Positions 1 through 11,029 of a DNA stretch of 64,000 nucleotides are shown here, piece by piece. The notes under the pieces are model-generated. The model was not told the origin of the DNA and searched no databases. It saw nothing but the letters and a program-made list of their open reading frames with translations. Within the stretch, counting starts at the first letter, position 1. Each line of letters starts with the position of its first letter. This DNA is from Diabrotica undecimpunctata (taxonomy: Eukaryota; Arthropoda; Insecta; Coleoptera; Chrysomelidae), in NCBI RefSeq assembly GCF_040954645.1, contig NC_092803.1:62424484-62488483 (forward strand). The letters are read 5' to 3'. Position numbers and translations under genes: made by a program.

Positions 1-223
1 CCTCCAATCTGTTTTCTAAAAGGGAAGGTACTGAATACTTGTTTAAACTTTTTCTACACTTCCTGGCATTTCCTAATAATTCTGCCACGAAATCTCTTTC
101 AAAACCATCACTGGTAAAATGTACTGAACACATTCGTGCAGTGAGCACATTGAATTTGCCAGACCGGCGACAAAAATGAACCCATTTCTTACAAAAAACA
201 TTATCTTTGGGAAACCGAAAAAA
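1..223 (-). pseudogene. THAP-type zinc-finger fragment, partial
   Basis: Read on the minus strand, this open frame starts with FFRFPKDN and continues with KKWVHFCRR, ARMCSVHFTSDGFERD and a final SVPSLL. This is the order of the second half of a THAP DNA-binding domain: the FxFP box, conserved W, the C-x2-H half of the C2CH zinc site, the F after GF, and a hydrophobic end. The first CxxC pair is missing. An in-frame TGA lies directly upstream (224-226), and the preceding residues do not look like a THAP start. The coding part runs off the left edge. THAP domains occur in host regulators and in P-element-like transposases, and this fragment cannot separate the two. The in-frame stop makes a decayed copy, or a missed splice junction, most likely. 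Confidence 0.7.
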
Positions 224-548
224 TCAAATTTCCCGGAAATCTAAAGTCCGAAGAATAGTCCCATTAGCTCAGATAAATCTTCGCCGATTTTTGCGTTTAT
301 ATCTCAGTTAATTACCGATTAGTCTTTAGTGTTGTTACTGAGGATACACTTTACTAAGTATAAACTAATAAAGACTACATATTTGTTTCGTTTCTCTGTT
401 TCCCGAACAGCATATTTTTTCTATTCTTATATTTTTCCGTATTAGGTCAGTACCTAAATCACAATAAAATTAAAAAATATATATTTACAATGATTAAAAT
501 AATAGTTTGTGATACTCGGTAAACCACTAATTTTTTATTTAATTTTAG

Positions 549-735
549 AAACCCAACTCCAGAAAAAGATCCTCTTCTCTTCAATATAACATGGCCTACA
601 TCGACGCCACTTAATTTGGAATATCTAAATATAAACAACACCTTTGAAGTAAGGCAGCACTTGAGACAATACAAAGAAGTTAGTAAGATCTTAGATGCTT
701 ATATGGAACCTCCGTTTGATGCATATGGACATTAA
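549..735 (+). CDS. Carboxylesterase-type alpha/beta hydrolase, terminal exon
   Basis: An open frame follows a good splice acceptor (pyrimidine/T-rich run ending TTTTAG at 541-548) and begins with the split codon plus NPTPEKDPLLFNITWP. Insect carboxylesterases have a G-NPTP box near the C-terminus, followed by a W-P segment and a short L-x-YL-x-I segment (here LEYLNINN). A phase-2 split glycine codon would supply the G. The exon encodes about 61 residues, ends with a TAA at 733-735 and is followed by AT-rich sequence. The catalytic Ser, Glu and His would lie in exons left of the window, and none of those are visible here. Family members hydrolyse carboxyl esters, including juvenile hormone and xenobiotics, and substrate cannot be inferred from this exon. 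It is the best candidate for a real host gene in the window. Confidence 0.7.
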
Positions 736-1110
736 CACTGAATTGTAAATAATAATATATTTTAAAGAAAAAATTTAAAAAATATATAAAAATATGTAGA
801 CTAATGCAACAAGTTTTATTTTTGTGGCCAAAAACGTTAATTAAATCAATTATTACCTTTGAAATCATTGCACTTACATCGCAGTACTCACATTTATTCT
901 AAAAATTCCAAAGTTAATTAAAAAGTGGCATATCTATAGTCGGATTCACGAGAAGAATTCAGTGCTGTCCTTAGAGCAAGCTAGGTAACTATTGGGATGT
1001 AATGGGATAGTGAAACGCAATATATAGCCACTCCTACTCAACTGTCAACTTCACCTGCTTGTATGATGATCTAGATCATGGTCTTCTGGTACATCCTGCT
1101 AGATATCTAA
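736..1110. other. Non-coding AT-rich gap
   Basis: This is the 3' flank of the esterase-like exon. It contains A/T-rich runs that could hold the polyadenylation site, but no clear AATAAA is placed. I see no gene or repeat here. Confidence 0.5.
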
Positions 1111-1502
1111 CGAGGCTCTGACGTCCGAGTGTTTGCGGGGATAAGCAATCCACCATTTACTGGCCAACGGCTTAGGGCGGATCAGCTAGTAAGTGGAAGG
1201 ACATTCTCTTGTCCTGAGACTGAGAAAATTGGTCTCGAAGGCGGAAGAACCAAGAAAGTGGTCAACGGCATCAGAATGCGGAAGGCAACGAGAAACCACT
1301 GCATTCAAGGTCCCTGATGACATCTCTAGTATAAATTATAATAAATAGCTAGCACTATTTGCGCAAGAGACATTATTGATTACGGTAATCGGAGACCAAA
1401 ATCCGGCAGGGGAGAACAACCATCAGAACGCAAGGCCTCCTCGGTCGTGAACATGCGAAACCCTTTCACAAAAAACCAAAAAAAAAATACTCAACCCTTT
1501 CA

Positions 1503-2292
1503 GATAAAAATAGCTACCTGAAATGTAAGAAGTATGTATCAGCCTGGAAAACTACATAATGTTATTAAAGAGAAAGCGAGGCTAAATATAGATATGCTTG
1601 GGGTTAGCGATGTACAATGGTCAGGAAATGGAGAGATATCAATAAATAACCACAATATCTATTACACTGGAGGAGACAAAACTGATCATCGATACGGAGT
1701 AGCTTTCATCATAAGCAACACTATTAGAAAATCAGTGCTAGGTGTGATTCAAATCTCAGAAGGAATAATAATGCTAAAAATTCAAGCACAGAACTGTAAT
1801 ATTAATATGATCCAAGTCTATGCTCCCACAGCTGATAAGACCGAAGATGAGATCGAAAAGTTTTATTCAGAATTGCACAATACACTCAATTTAACAAAAT
1901 CTAGAGATATTACTTACATTTTAGGTGACTTTAATGAAAAAATGGAGTAGGTACAGTTGAAAATATAATTGAACAGTTCGGATTAGGAATTAGAAACGAG
2001 AGAGGAGAAAGGCTCATAGAATTCTGCCAAGATAAGAATATGGTAATTGCCAATACTTGGTTTCAGCTTCCTAAGAGGACTATATACATGGACGTCTCCT
2101 TCACATACAGAAAACCACATTGTCAGAAACCAGATAGACTTTATACTCGTAAATAGCAGATATAAAAACTCTATAACAGTTAAAACTTATCCCGGAGCAG
2201 ATGTTAACTCAGACCACAATAAGTTAGTTGCTGACGTGAAAATAAAATTAAAAGAATTGAACTCAGAAAACAACAAACAAAAATTAATGTAA
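1503..2292 (+). pseudogene. RTE-type apurinic-like endonuclease domain
   Basis: Residues across several short frames give the endonuclease layout. It starts with I-A-T-(stop)-NVRSMYQPGKL, where the TGA replaces the tryptophan of the usual TWNVR box. Next come MLGVSDVQWSGNG, IQVYAPTADKTEDEIEKF, the GDFNEK catalytic loop, NTWF-like sequence, YTWTSPS, RNQIDFILVNSRYKNS, and the terminal SDHNKLVADVKIKLK carrying the SDH catalytic triplet. There are frameshifts near 1950 and 2047. The enzyme nicks target DNA for target-primed reverse transcription. It is not functional here. Confidence 0.85.
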
Positions 2293-2723
2293 GAATGCCA
2301 AAAAAAAAACGAAGAAATAAAAAACGAATTAAAAAATAATGTGAACGTTAATATGCAAAAAACACTAACTGACAACAAACAAAATATGGACGTAAATAAA
2401 AAGTGGTATAATATTAAAAACACATTACTGAAACCAGCTCAAGAAAGTTTGATATAACATAGGTGAGAGGCTAAAAAACAGGGGATAACAGAAGAAATGC
2501 TATTACAGATGGAAGAAAGAAGAAAATTTAAACAGAAGAACTAGAAACAAAATATGATATGAGAAATATGCACAAAAAAATAAGAGAAGTGACATTAATG
2601 GGTCGAAATAGACAGCAAGGATACATAAAAGACAAAAAAGGAGTACTACTAATAGAATTACCAGAGAAATTAAGACGATGGGAGGAGTACGTTAGAGAAC
2701 TTTTCCAATATGAATGAGGTGAA

Positions 2724-3600
2724 ATGCAGAAAATACAAGAACTAAATCCTTTAGAGATACAGAAGATCACGATAGATGAAATCAAATATGCTATTAAAAA
2801 CTCTAAAGACAATAAGGCAGCTGGATTAGATGAAATACCAGTAGAACTGTTAAAACTAGTGGAAGAGTATAACTTGGAAGTATTGGCAGATTTATTCAAC
2901 ACGGTGTACAATACGGGAATAATACCACAAGAGTGGCTAAGTCAGCATTTATAACCATCCCTAAAAAACAAGCCGCAAAAGAGTGCTCTGATTATCGAAC
3001 ACTGAGCCTCATGAGTCATACTTTAAAAGTACTGCTGAAAGTAATACATAAGAGAAAATACGAAAGGCTAGAGGTGGATATTAGCGAGACGCACTTCGGG
3101 TTCCAAAATGGAATGGGTACTCGAGAAGGACTATTTGCCATCAACATATTGATTCAGCGATGCCGGGATGTAAACGTTGATCTACACTTGTGCTTTGTTA
3201 ATAACGAAAAAGCTTTCGATAAAGTGAGATGAAAAACTAATACCAATACTTATGAACAAGCGTATTGACAGTAAAATTATAAATATAGTGCAAACATTAT
3301 ATTGGAACCAAAGTGCCATAGTTCAAATTGATGGGCAACACTCAGAAGAAATGAAGATATGTAGAGGAGTTAGACAGGATGTGTTTTATCGCCACTTTTG
3401 TTTAACTTATATTCTAAAGAAATTTTCCAAAACACTCTCAATAATACCAAAGCGGGAGTTACCGTTGACGGAAAATTAATTAACAACTTACGATATAACA
3501 TCTTATCGAAAGCTTAAGGATAAAAAAATAGTGCTGAGATGGGAATTACTATAAACGCTAAAAAAAAGAAGTACGACTTTTAGAAATTACACAAAATTTA
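2724..3600 (+). pseudogene. RTE-type reverse transcriptase, broken
   Basis: The fingers/palm region is recognisable: IKNSKDNKAAGLDEIPVELLK, then IPKKQAAKECSDYRTLSLMSHTLK (frameshift near 2940), then FGFQNGMGTREGLFAINIL, and the start of motif A (CFVNNEKAFDKVR, where family members have D in the first catalytic position). A stop precedes IDSKIINIVQTLYWNQSA, and RGVRQD follows. The YADD box region (NNLRY, about 3481-3500) is interrupted by a deletion, and a later INAKK motif is visible near 3550. The first catalytic Asp is replaced and the second site lost, so this cannot polymerise. Confidence 0.8.
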
Positions 3601-4115
3601 ATAAAAACATTTTCCTTGAAATTTTTTTTAGGATTATATACAGGGTGTGATAACGATACGGTATCCACTAGAAAAACTGTCAGTGATACTAAATTATTTT
3701 GGCAAAAATTCGTCGATTCACGGTAGCTACAAATTTAAATTAGTAATTTATATACCTATAAGATGTCCTAACTTGGAACAATGACATAAATTTTTATATT
3801 TTTTAAAGCAAACAATGTATTTTATTTTAATTTTTGAATCTTAAAAAAGTAATAATATTTATTGCATATTTTATTACTTGTATACGAGGTTTGTCAAACA
3901 ATGTGATGTTTTTTCAAGAGTAAAATAGCTTTATTTTCAATCTCAAAAATTATTATAAAGGAAAGATCTTTAAAATTAGAAATAATAATTAAACATTGTC
4001 TATTTAGATAAAAGAACTATTTTGTTCAACATTTTGGCTCACTCAGTGTTAAGTGAATATACTCCAAAGAATAAAACTACGCTAATAAAGAATAAACATT
4101 TATTTAACCTAAACA
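3600..4115. other. AT-rich insert between RT and tail of the RTE LINE
   Basis: About 500 bp that does not fit the LINE. It starts near a TATACAGGGTGT-like motif at 3648. I see no coding frame and no terminal repeats that identify it. It may be a small non-autonomous element or diverged LINE sequence. Confidence 0.4.
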
Positions 4116-4120
4116 TGTAA

Positions 4121-4270
4121 CGTTAATTAAAACACAACGACTTAGATGGGCTGGACACATAATACGAATGTCTGACAACATGATTGCTAAAGAGCTAACG
4201 GCAGAAACACCTATAGGAAGAAGAAGTAGAGGCCGACCGTGAATTAGGTGGTTAGATAGAGTTGAGACTT
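4121..4270 (+). pseudogene. RTE LINE RT C-terminal tail
   Basis: The frame reads KTQRLRWAGHIIRMSDNM followed by GRRSRGRP, stop, IRWLDRVE. This is the conserved tail that ends many RTE-like polymerases (RLRWxGHxxRM ... RSRGRPxxRWxD). One stop (TGA) replaces a residue after GRP. It confirms that the 1.1-4.3 kb fragments belong to one element. Confidence 0.75.
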
Positions 4271-4290
4271 TGAAAAAAGGAATAGTTTTT

Positions 4291-4748
4291 TGTTGTACAA
4301 GTTTCTCCTGCTTACAAGTGATGTAGTGCTACAAAATACCTCCTTTTAAATAAAATGTCTGTTTTATCTTTTTGAATGTGTTCTGTTTGTCCTTAAGTGT
4401 TTTTAGTTTCAATTAAAGTCAAATTTAATTGACATCACAATAATTTGTTTTTTACCCACACCCAAACTTATATCAAAAATAGAAATCTATCATTTTCTAC
4501 GTTATCACAGTGCTGTCTATTTTAAATTAATAATTTTGATAAATTTACACACATTGTCAAAATATACCTCTTAAGTAAATATAAATAACTTTTAAATAAT
4601 ATAACACATCACATTTAATTACAACAAACAATTAATACAATACCTACATTCCTAGTCAATTTGTTAATATTTTTTTCCCTCAAGAACTTTCCCAAATTCT
4701 TTAAATAGTTGCAGTACATAAACAGTCTTTTAACTATGTTTTAAACAT
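4291..4748. other. AT-rich gap between the RTE LINE and piggyBac 1
   Basis: No gene, repeat or structured element is recognised here. It serves as the left flank of the piggyBac insertion. Confidence 0.5.
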
Positions 4749-4752
4749 TTAA

Positions 4753-6829
4753 CCCTCGAGTGGAGGCGCTGGTACAATAATATTACTTTGTGAGTGGGTG
4801 GCGCGTGACTATTGGGTTATTTGTTTTTATACCTCTCAGTATCTTCCTAGAAATTGACGAGGAAGTATTAGTTGAATTTGTGCGATTTATAATAATATTT
4901 TTTCTGCTACTACTAATTTTAGATTGCTAAAAAAATGTCGTTTATCAGTTTCTTTGTATTACAGCGTTGCCAAAACTTACAATTTTACTCTATTTTAGGG
5001 CAAAAAGACTTACGGAGGAAGAGCTTCGGAAAATTTTAGAAGATATGTCTGATATAGAAGAAATTAATGACTCAGATGACGGAGAATGGAGCGAAGAAGA
5101 CGGAGAGATTGTAACCAAAGAAGACCATAATTCAGGTTCAGAGATAGAGTTGGAAGACATTTAGGAAAATGAGGCTGTTTATGCTAGTGACTCCGGTTCT
5201 GATATGGAAGTAGATTCTGACAGTCTGCCTGGCGAAATCGGTAATAACTTTTATACCGGTAGAAGCAAGAAAACCAAATGGAGAAAAATTAGTTACCATT
5301 CACAAACGTCCAAGACCAGTTTAAAAAATCTTTTAAAAACGAATCCTGGTCCGAAAGGGACTGCAAAAAACGTTCCCACCGAGACTGAGGCTTTTTTGAA
5401 ATTAATTGATGATAGCATTATAAATGATATCGTGCATTTTACAAATCTGTATATTGAAAAAAAAAGAGAGAAAGGGGGTTAATTATAGCAGAGAAAGAGC
5501 AGTTAAAGTTACAAGTAAATCTGAAATGATGGCTTTGTTTGGATTATTGTTTCTAATTGGTACTAAAAAAGGAAGTAGGACTAAGTTTCATGACAACTGT
5601 AAGAAATATTATAATGACAGTTACTATGTAACCATAGATGAAAGCTGGAACCTTTTAGAGGACGATGCAGCTTTATCCAACATATCCCGAATAAACCGGC
5701 CAAATACGGTTTAAAAATGTTTGCGCTTTGCGATGCCGAAGCTTATGATACCAGTGCTTTTGAAGTTTACTGTGATAAACAGCCTGAGGGGCCCTACTGT
5801 AAATCTAACTCTCCATCTGATATAGTAAACAGACTAGTTGCGCATATAAAAGGTACTAATAGAAAATCTGACCACCGATACTTGGTACACCATCTATGCT
5901 TTGGCATGTTCACTTTTGAAACAAAAAATTACAACCATTGGTACTCTGCGAAAAAATAAATCAGAAATACCTCCTGAGTTTTTGCTCCACAAAGATCGTG
6001 TAATTTAATCTTCGTGCCATGGTTTTTAAAAAGAGGTGTGTATGGTGTCTTACGTTCCGAAAAATCAAAATCTGTAGTATTACTTTCTACTATGCATGAT
6101 GATGGAAAAATTGACGAAAAAACTGGGATGAACCGGAAACGGAAAACCGGATGAAAAAAAACCAAGGGTGGCACTGATACAGTCGATTAATTATGTGGGG
6201 GATATTCTGTTTCGCGAAACACCAGAAGGTGGCCCTTAGCATTATTTTATGCTCTTTTCAATGTTGCTGGAATAAATGCCCACATTTTATATAAGAGTAA
6301 CCAAAACAACGCAAAGAGGCCAAGAAAAATTTTTCTTAAAAATTTTTCATTTCAACTTATGAAATCCCACTAAGGGAAAAGGTCTAAAATATCGTCGTTA
6401 CCTTCAGATATTCAGTTATTTTTAACGACTTACAAACCTAAAAAAGAGGCACAAAAACATGATGTACCAGTAAAAAAGCGGGGACGTTGCGCCATATGTG
6501 GAAGACAGAAAAATAAATTTACGTCACAATTCTGTGACAAATGTGATAATTTTGTCTGTCAAGAGGACAGTGAAACTACGATTACCTGTCACCGATGTAA
6601 AACCAATTTAGTGAAAACTGATGAAAGTGACTAACTTTTTTATGTTTACAGTGTTTGTTTATTTGTTTGTTATGTAAAATATACGTTTAATAAATATTTA
6701 AAACAATTTCCTAAAACTTTATTTACTTATAAGCCATTTAAACAGTTCTAGAACTTTAATTTTCTGCTGGTAGCACATTTGCACCACGCGTCCACTCACG
6801 CGATAATTATAGGCGCGTCCGCTCGAGGG
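4753..6829 (+). mobile_element. piggyBac-type DNA transposon 1, complete ends, dead gene
   Basis: A textbook piggyBac outline. TTAA stands on both sides (4749-4752 and 6830-6833), and the ends are inverted repeats: left CCCTCGAGTGGAGGCGC, right (reverse complement) CCCTCGAGCGGACGCGC, with two mismatches. Inside the ends a second shared motif GTGAGTGG occurs at about 4790 and, inverted, about 6791-6798. The total is 2077 bp, and the gene between is a broken transposase (5044-6633). The preserved ends mean it could still be moved in trans if a matching transposase existed (inference). Confidence 0.92.
5044..6633 (+). pseudogene. piggyBac transposase, decayed (DDE_Tnp_1_7 type)
   Basis: An acidic N-terminus (MSDIEEINDSDDGEW, with an in-frame TAG at about 5162) is followed by the basic TKWRK motif, GPKG, the hydrophobic ALFGLLFLIG helix, then IPNKPAKYGLKMFALCDA, a TWYT box (second catalytic Asp region), SYVPKN, DTVD and TRRWP (third Asp region). 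The segment holding the first catalytic Asp, upstream of IPNKP, is deleted near 5675. At least four frame changes are present. The C-terminal zinc finger is intact in sequence: CAICGRQ, CDKCDNFVC, CHRC, ending at 6633. The transposase would cut at TTAA. This copy is inactive. Confidence 0.88.
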
Positions 6830-6833
6830 TTAA

Positions 6834-6957
6834 TAATGATCCTTGTATCAGCATGTAAGTAATATTTATTTATTTAATTTCAATTTAACTAGATTGATTT
6901 TTCACTTAAGTTTTATTTATTCAATTTTAAAGTCATATTTAATAATCACACATATAT
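6834..6957. other. Short flank between piggyBac 1 and DUF7869-like element 1
   Basis: AT-rich sequence with no recognisable feature. It ends in the ATAT that flanks the next element. Confidence 0.5.
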
Positions 6958-9877
6958 GAGGCCACCAGAACCAGAGTGGCTCAAGCGACATTTTTTCATA
7001 TTTAGACTTTATCCCAAAAAACGATGTGAAATAATAATATTTTCAAAGCCACAGTGGCCAAGATTAGTTTTCTCTGAGAATAACAGACGGCGACACTAGT
7101 ATTGTTTTGCCATTGTAATTTTATACTCCATTTTAAAAATCATAGTGATCCAGGTGACTTGGGTTACTCTGGTATTGGCAACGCTTAACTGTCATTGTGA
7201 TTATTATTGGGAGGTTTTCTAATTAAAACAGTGTTTTAATTAGAAAATCAATAAAAACATGAATGAAAGTAAGGACTAAGGCGTGGAAGGCACTGCATGT
7301 AACCTAAAAGGTGAGTTTCTCTGTTATTTAACCAACAATTGAACTGTTATAATCTTTGTCAAGTTAACATAACCTACAAAAAAACATTAATTGTACTGTT
7401 TTAATTTTTTCAAAGCTTACATCTTACATAAATAGTAACTATTGTTGTGTTTGTTTGCTGCAGATGTTCCTGGAGCTGTAGCAACTGCACATGATGGGAG
7501 GAGTGGGAATGAAACTACTGATAACATCGATAATGAATTACGAGATATACTTGGATCAAGCCTAGAGGAGCTCTATCAGGATTCAAGTTCCGAGTATGTT
7601 CCAGATCATCGCAGCAGGAGCTCTTCGCCAAATTTGCAACATATTCTTGAAGATTTGTCTAATGAAGAAGACCAGTCGTCAGTTTCTACAAAGATGACAG
7701 GCAAACGCATTCGCAAGGAAAATACGTGAAAAGAAAATGTGACAAAAACTAACTAAAGGTGAGGAACACACAAACACTAAAGGCGTTCTCGTTCTCGCTA
7801 AAACGATAAATACACATTATCGATGTCCCTGTAAAGAAAAATGCCACGAGAAGATCGACCCTGAAAGACAAAGAGTAATATTTTCCAAATTTTATGGATT
7901 ACCAAATTTTAATATGCAAAGCTCATATCTGTGTTCACTCGTAAATGTAATAATTAAAGCAAGATCATGTAAACAAAATGCAAACGATACCACAAAAAAG
8001 CCGAGAGAATTTTCCAGACTGTATCATTTACCAGATATGAATGGAAAACAAATTCGTATTTGCAAGTCATTTTTCAAACATTCCTTTAGTCCTTTAAGTA
8101 TCAGATGGACGTCTCACAAGAGTTTTGAAAAATAAGTCACTTGGTGATACACTCCCTATTGACAACCGAGGTAAACATGTACCAAAAAACAAAACCTCTG
8201 AGGTGAAAGAAAATGAATTAAAGGAGTTCATTAATACTTTTCCAAAATACGATTCACACTACACCAGACACAAAAGTGAGACAAGACAGTATTTGCCACC
8301 TGATTTGAATTTGACAATAATGTATGCCGAATATAAAAAGAAAGTCAGCGAACCTGTTTCTAAATACATCTTTGAAAAAATATCATTCCATGCTCCTATA
8401 ACATTCCGTGTTCATGTATCCGTGTATGCGTGTATCATTCCATGCTCCTATAACAGATTCATGTAAGAAATGCGATAATTTTTAAGTAAAAATAGAGGCT
8501 TGTGAAAATAGTGAACATTCCAAGAACTTACCACTACCAAGGAGATTGATTTAAGAAAAGTAAAAGTGCCATGAATAATATGAAAATTGATATAAAGTAT
8601 GCAAAAGAAAACAATGACACCACAGTACTTATATTTGATCTGATGAAGACTCTTTTAACTCCGGTAATTTTAACTGGAATATGCTATTATAAACGGCAGT
8701 TATGGATTTACTGTTTAGGGATTCACAATGCTGCTACTGATGACATTTTTATGTACGTTTGGGACGAATCGACTACATCCAGAGGGCCACAGGAAATAGG
8801 TTCATGTTTATTAAAATTTATTTGGGATAATGTACGTAAAAAGAAACTAATAATGTACTCAGACCAATGTGGCGGTCAGAACCGTAATATAAAAATTGCG
8901 GTGTTTGGTATGTACATTGTATCAAATCCAGCTTATACTTTGGAACAGATTGATCACACATTTACAGTGAGCGGCCATTCCTATTCATCTTGTGACCGAT
9001 CTTTTGGCTTGATAAAAAGACACCATTCAAGGTAGTACAGATGAAACGAGACGATTTTATATCGACGAAAGCCTTAGAAAGTAACATTACGAAGAGAAAG
9101 AAGCGTTGATATGTCCAAAGTAGAGTGGCTAAAAATGCAGTGGATGCTGTATAGTAGGATGCATCCATTCTCCATGTATTTTAAATAGTCGAATAATCCA
9201 GAAGTCCTTTTTAATTAAGTTAACTTCAGTAAAAGGAATTCTCAAGATGCTGCTAACCTAGAGCTTGAAACACTCTATCCGGATGGAAGAAAAATCAACC
9301 CTGAAAAAAAGAAAGACCTTCTGTGTTTACTAGAGTATGTTACGCCCATCTATCATCAATTCTCCCACCAACTAGCAGACTCCAACACTGCAAGAAATGA
9401 ATTAGACGGAGCAATAAGCGATTTTTCGGTGGAGTAGTGTATAATGAAAACATTTAAAAGAAATAAAAGTAAAAGTTTGATTACAACTTAAGTAAAAAAA
9501 CTAGCAATAAGTTTTAATTTGTAATTTTTCAGTTTGATAAAAGTCATTATCTCTGGTATATTACATTTATTTCTATGGGATGGGTTGTTTTCATACCCGA
9601 CGGCCTAATATTCTTACTTTTATTGAAATGCTTGTCTCAAACAGCGAATACCAAAGTGGCCCAACTGTTAAAAAAATTACAAATACTTACAAAATTAGCA
9701 TCAGGCTATAACCCATTACAATCTTAGAAATTTTTAAAGTATTATGCTGCGAACTAAGCAATGTATTTAATATTTACTTAATTTTCTACATTAACTCGAA
9801 AATTTCACTAAACTATTTTGGTCCATATCTCTAGTTCTAATTTCTATCACTTGGGCCACTCTGGTTCTGGTGGCCTG
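6958..9877 (+). mobile_element. DUF7869-like DNA transposon, element 1 (full length)
   Basis: The ends are inverted repeats: left GAGGCCACCAGAACCAGAG (6958-6976) continuing TGGCTCAAG, right reverse complement CAGGCCACCAGAACCAGAG continuing TGGCCCAAG. Both ends abut ATAT (6954-6957 and 9878-9881), fitting a 4-bp target duplication, though such short AT sequence is weak evidence alone. Related AGTGG motifs recur inside: CACAGTGGCCAAG near 7052, an inverted ACCAGAGTAACCCAAG near 7160, and ACCAAAGTGGCCCAAC near 9648. The single gene spans most of the 2920 bp. The superfamily name is uncertain; a 4-bp duplication would suit Sola-like elements. Confidence 0.85.
7263..9437 (+). pseudogene. DUF7869-like DDE transposase of element 1
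   Basis: A short first exon (about 7260-7310, GTGAGT donor) is followed by an exon after CTGCAG (7463) with an acidic, Ser-rich start. Next come CPCKEKCHEKI, RICKSFFKHSF, DNRGKHVPKNK, FPKYDSHYTRHKSETRQYL, MYAEYKKK, SCKKCD, then the catalytic-looking boxes: LIFDLMKTLLTPV with YYKRQL, MYVWDESTTSRGPQEIGS, MYSDQCGGQNRN and VSGHSY. The tail has VEWLKMQWM and LLEYVTPIYHQF, ending TAG at 9437. Frameshifts and stops occur at about 7729, 8135, 8460 and 9035, plus a 23-bp duplication (8381 and 8433). I recall this order from insect proteins listed as uncharacterised or DUF7869. The gene is dead, but the Asp/Glu/Asp boxes survive. Confidence 0.8.
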
Positions 9878-10008
9878 ATATAATATTGGCATAATTGCTG
9901 TATATTCTGTACCAGACAGCACCCTAATATGGGGTATTGTATTTTCAGCATTTGGTTTACCATGTAGCGTTGCCGCCACACAGGCAACATATTCAAGATT
10001 TGAATAAA

Positions 10009-10163
10009 GATATAGTTTCAACATATGAGTTGGGATGATATGTCAATGAGGCGGTTTGAAAAATGTTCCATACACAAACGGCATCCCACTGTAGTTAAGT
10101 TAGCCGTTCACCTGGTAAATGGACAACCACTTTATTTCACGGAAGAAAATACAACGAAAATAG
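10009..10163 (+). pseudogene. Helitron Rep/helicase fragment
   Basis: Across a frameshift near 10055 the reading gives DIVSTYELG, stop, YVNEAV, then IHKRHPTVVKLAVHLVNGQ and YFTEEN. This matches the conserved Helitron segment in which a glycine-Arg-Tyr-Val box is followed by HxRxPTVxxLxxHLxNGQ and F-T-E. The tryptophans expected before and after are TGA here. Only about 50 residues remain, ending in a perfect hairpin at 10146-10187. It is a dead scrap. Confidence 0.65.
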
Positions 10164-10187
10164 GTTTACCTATTTTCGTTGTATTTT
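10146..10187. repeat. Perfect 20-bp inverted repeat with 2-nt loop
   Basis: Arms 10146-10165 and 10168-10187 are exactly complementary around TT; the left arm starts AAAATACAACG. The left arm is the native Helitron coding sequence (ENTTK) and the right arm is its reverse copy. This looks like a fold-back template switch. Confidence 0.85.
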
Positions 10188-10344
10188 TACGAATACAACG
10201 ATATACAATAATACAATAAAAACGATTACCAACGACAACGTTGAAATCTTACTTTTCTTAAAGGGACGCTTGACAAGATATATATCCATTGTTAGGTAGA
10301 TTTTAAGTTCAACGATAAGTCAGAACCTGTTTATTCCAATGACA

Positions 10345-10740
10345 TAAAATAAAATAGAATAAAATAAAATAAAATAGAGAAAAATATAATAAAACGCAAT
10401 ACAGAAGAAAAAAATAAAATAAAATAAAGTAAAATAAAACGAAACACAATAAATAAAAGAAATTAGAATAAAATGGATTAAAGTAAAATCAAATAAAACA
10501 AAATAAAATAAAATTAAAATAAACCAAAATAGAATCAAATAAAATAGAATATAATAAAATACAATAAAATTAAATTAAATAAAAATAAAATTAAATGAAT
10601 TAAAATAAAATAAAATAAAGTAGAATCAAATAAAATAAAATAGAATCAAATAGAATAGAATAGAGTAGAATAAAATTAAGTTAAATAAAATAAATAAAAT
10701 AATAAAATAGAATACAACAAAATAAAATATAATAAAATCA
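10345..10740. repeat. Degenerate (AAAAT)n pentanucleotide array
   Basis: About 400 bp of AAAAT units with frequent G or C substitutions (AAAATAGAAT, AAAATCAAAT). It has no coding meaning, and the Phe/Ile-rich frames seen on the minus strand are artefacts of this repeat. Confidence 0.9.
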
Positions 10741-10975
10741 AATCTTAAATTTGACGATTTTTAACAGACCCGCAGTATGCTTATCCATTGGTTTACCATT
10801 GGTTTTAGTATGGACCATAATAAATTTATAGTTCGCATTTACGTTATCCATTAAATCAATACTAAACTTTTCTTTATAATTGTATAAGTACGATAGGATA
10901 TTAGGAAGTTTAGCAATATTCACATGCGTGCCATCTATAGCACAGCAAAAAGTATTAAAATGCCATTTTTTTTCT
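10738..10975 (-). pseudogene. PIF/Harbinger transposase fragment (HARBI1-like)
   Basis: On the minus strand the frame reads KKWHFNTFCCAIDGTHVNIAK, then a YNYKEKFSIDLMD box and NANYKFIMV. This is the DDE_Tnp_4 signature: W-x-F, A-I-D-G-T-H-V with the first catalytic Asp, NYK followed by FSIVL, then a second Asp region (here LMDNVNANYKF). The frame ends at a stop at 10738. The rest of the transposase is missing and a stop lies just upstream of KKW. Harbinger transposase inserts at 3-bp sites; none could be checked here. Confidence 0.75.
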
Positions 10976-11029
10976 TAACTCTTCAGCTATTTCCATTGTT
11001 CTTCTGTTCTTGGAAACCAAAAAAAATCA

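Larger units (their letters stand above)
1110..4290 (+). mobile_element. RTE-type LINE (non-LTR retrotransposon), decayed
   Basis: The pieces run in the correct order for an RTE-like LINE of the kind often mislabelled craniofacial development protein 2-like. They are a 5' region (about 1120-1500), an endonuclease (1503-2292), a reverse transcriptase (2724-3600) and the RT C-terminal tail (4121-4270). All three domains are broken by stops and frameshifts. About 500 bp of unrelated or unrecognisable DNA (3600-4110) separates RT and tail, and part of the RT palm is missing. The copy must be inactive. I did not identify target-site duplications or exact ends. Confidence 0.8.

Noticed and set aside
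3640..3660. TATACAGGGTGT motif as a transposon end
   Set aside because: Similar short motifs are common in insect repeats. No partner end or duplication was found.
10320..10740. Possible CRISPR or minisatellite with spacers
   Set aside because: Simple AAAAT repeat with substitutions. No constant repeat/spacer structure, and the genome is eukaryotic.
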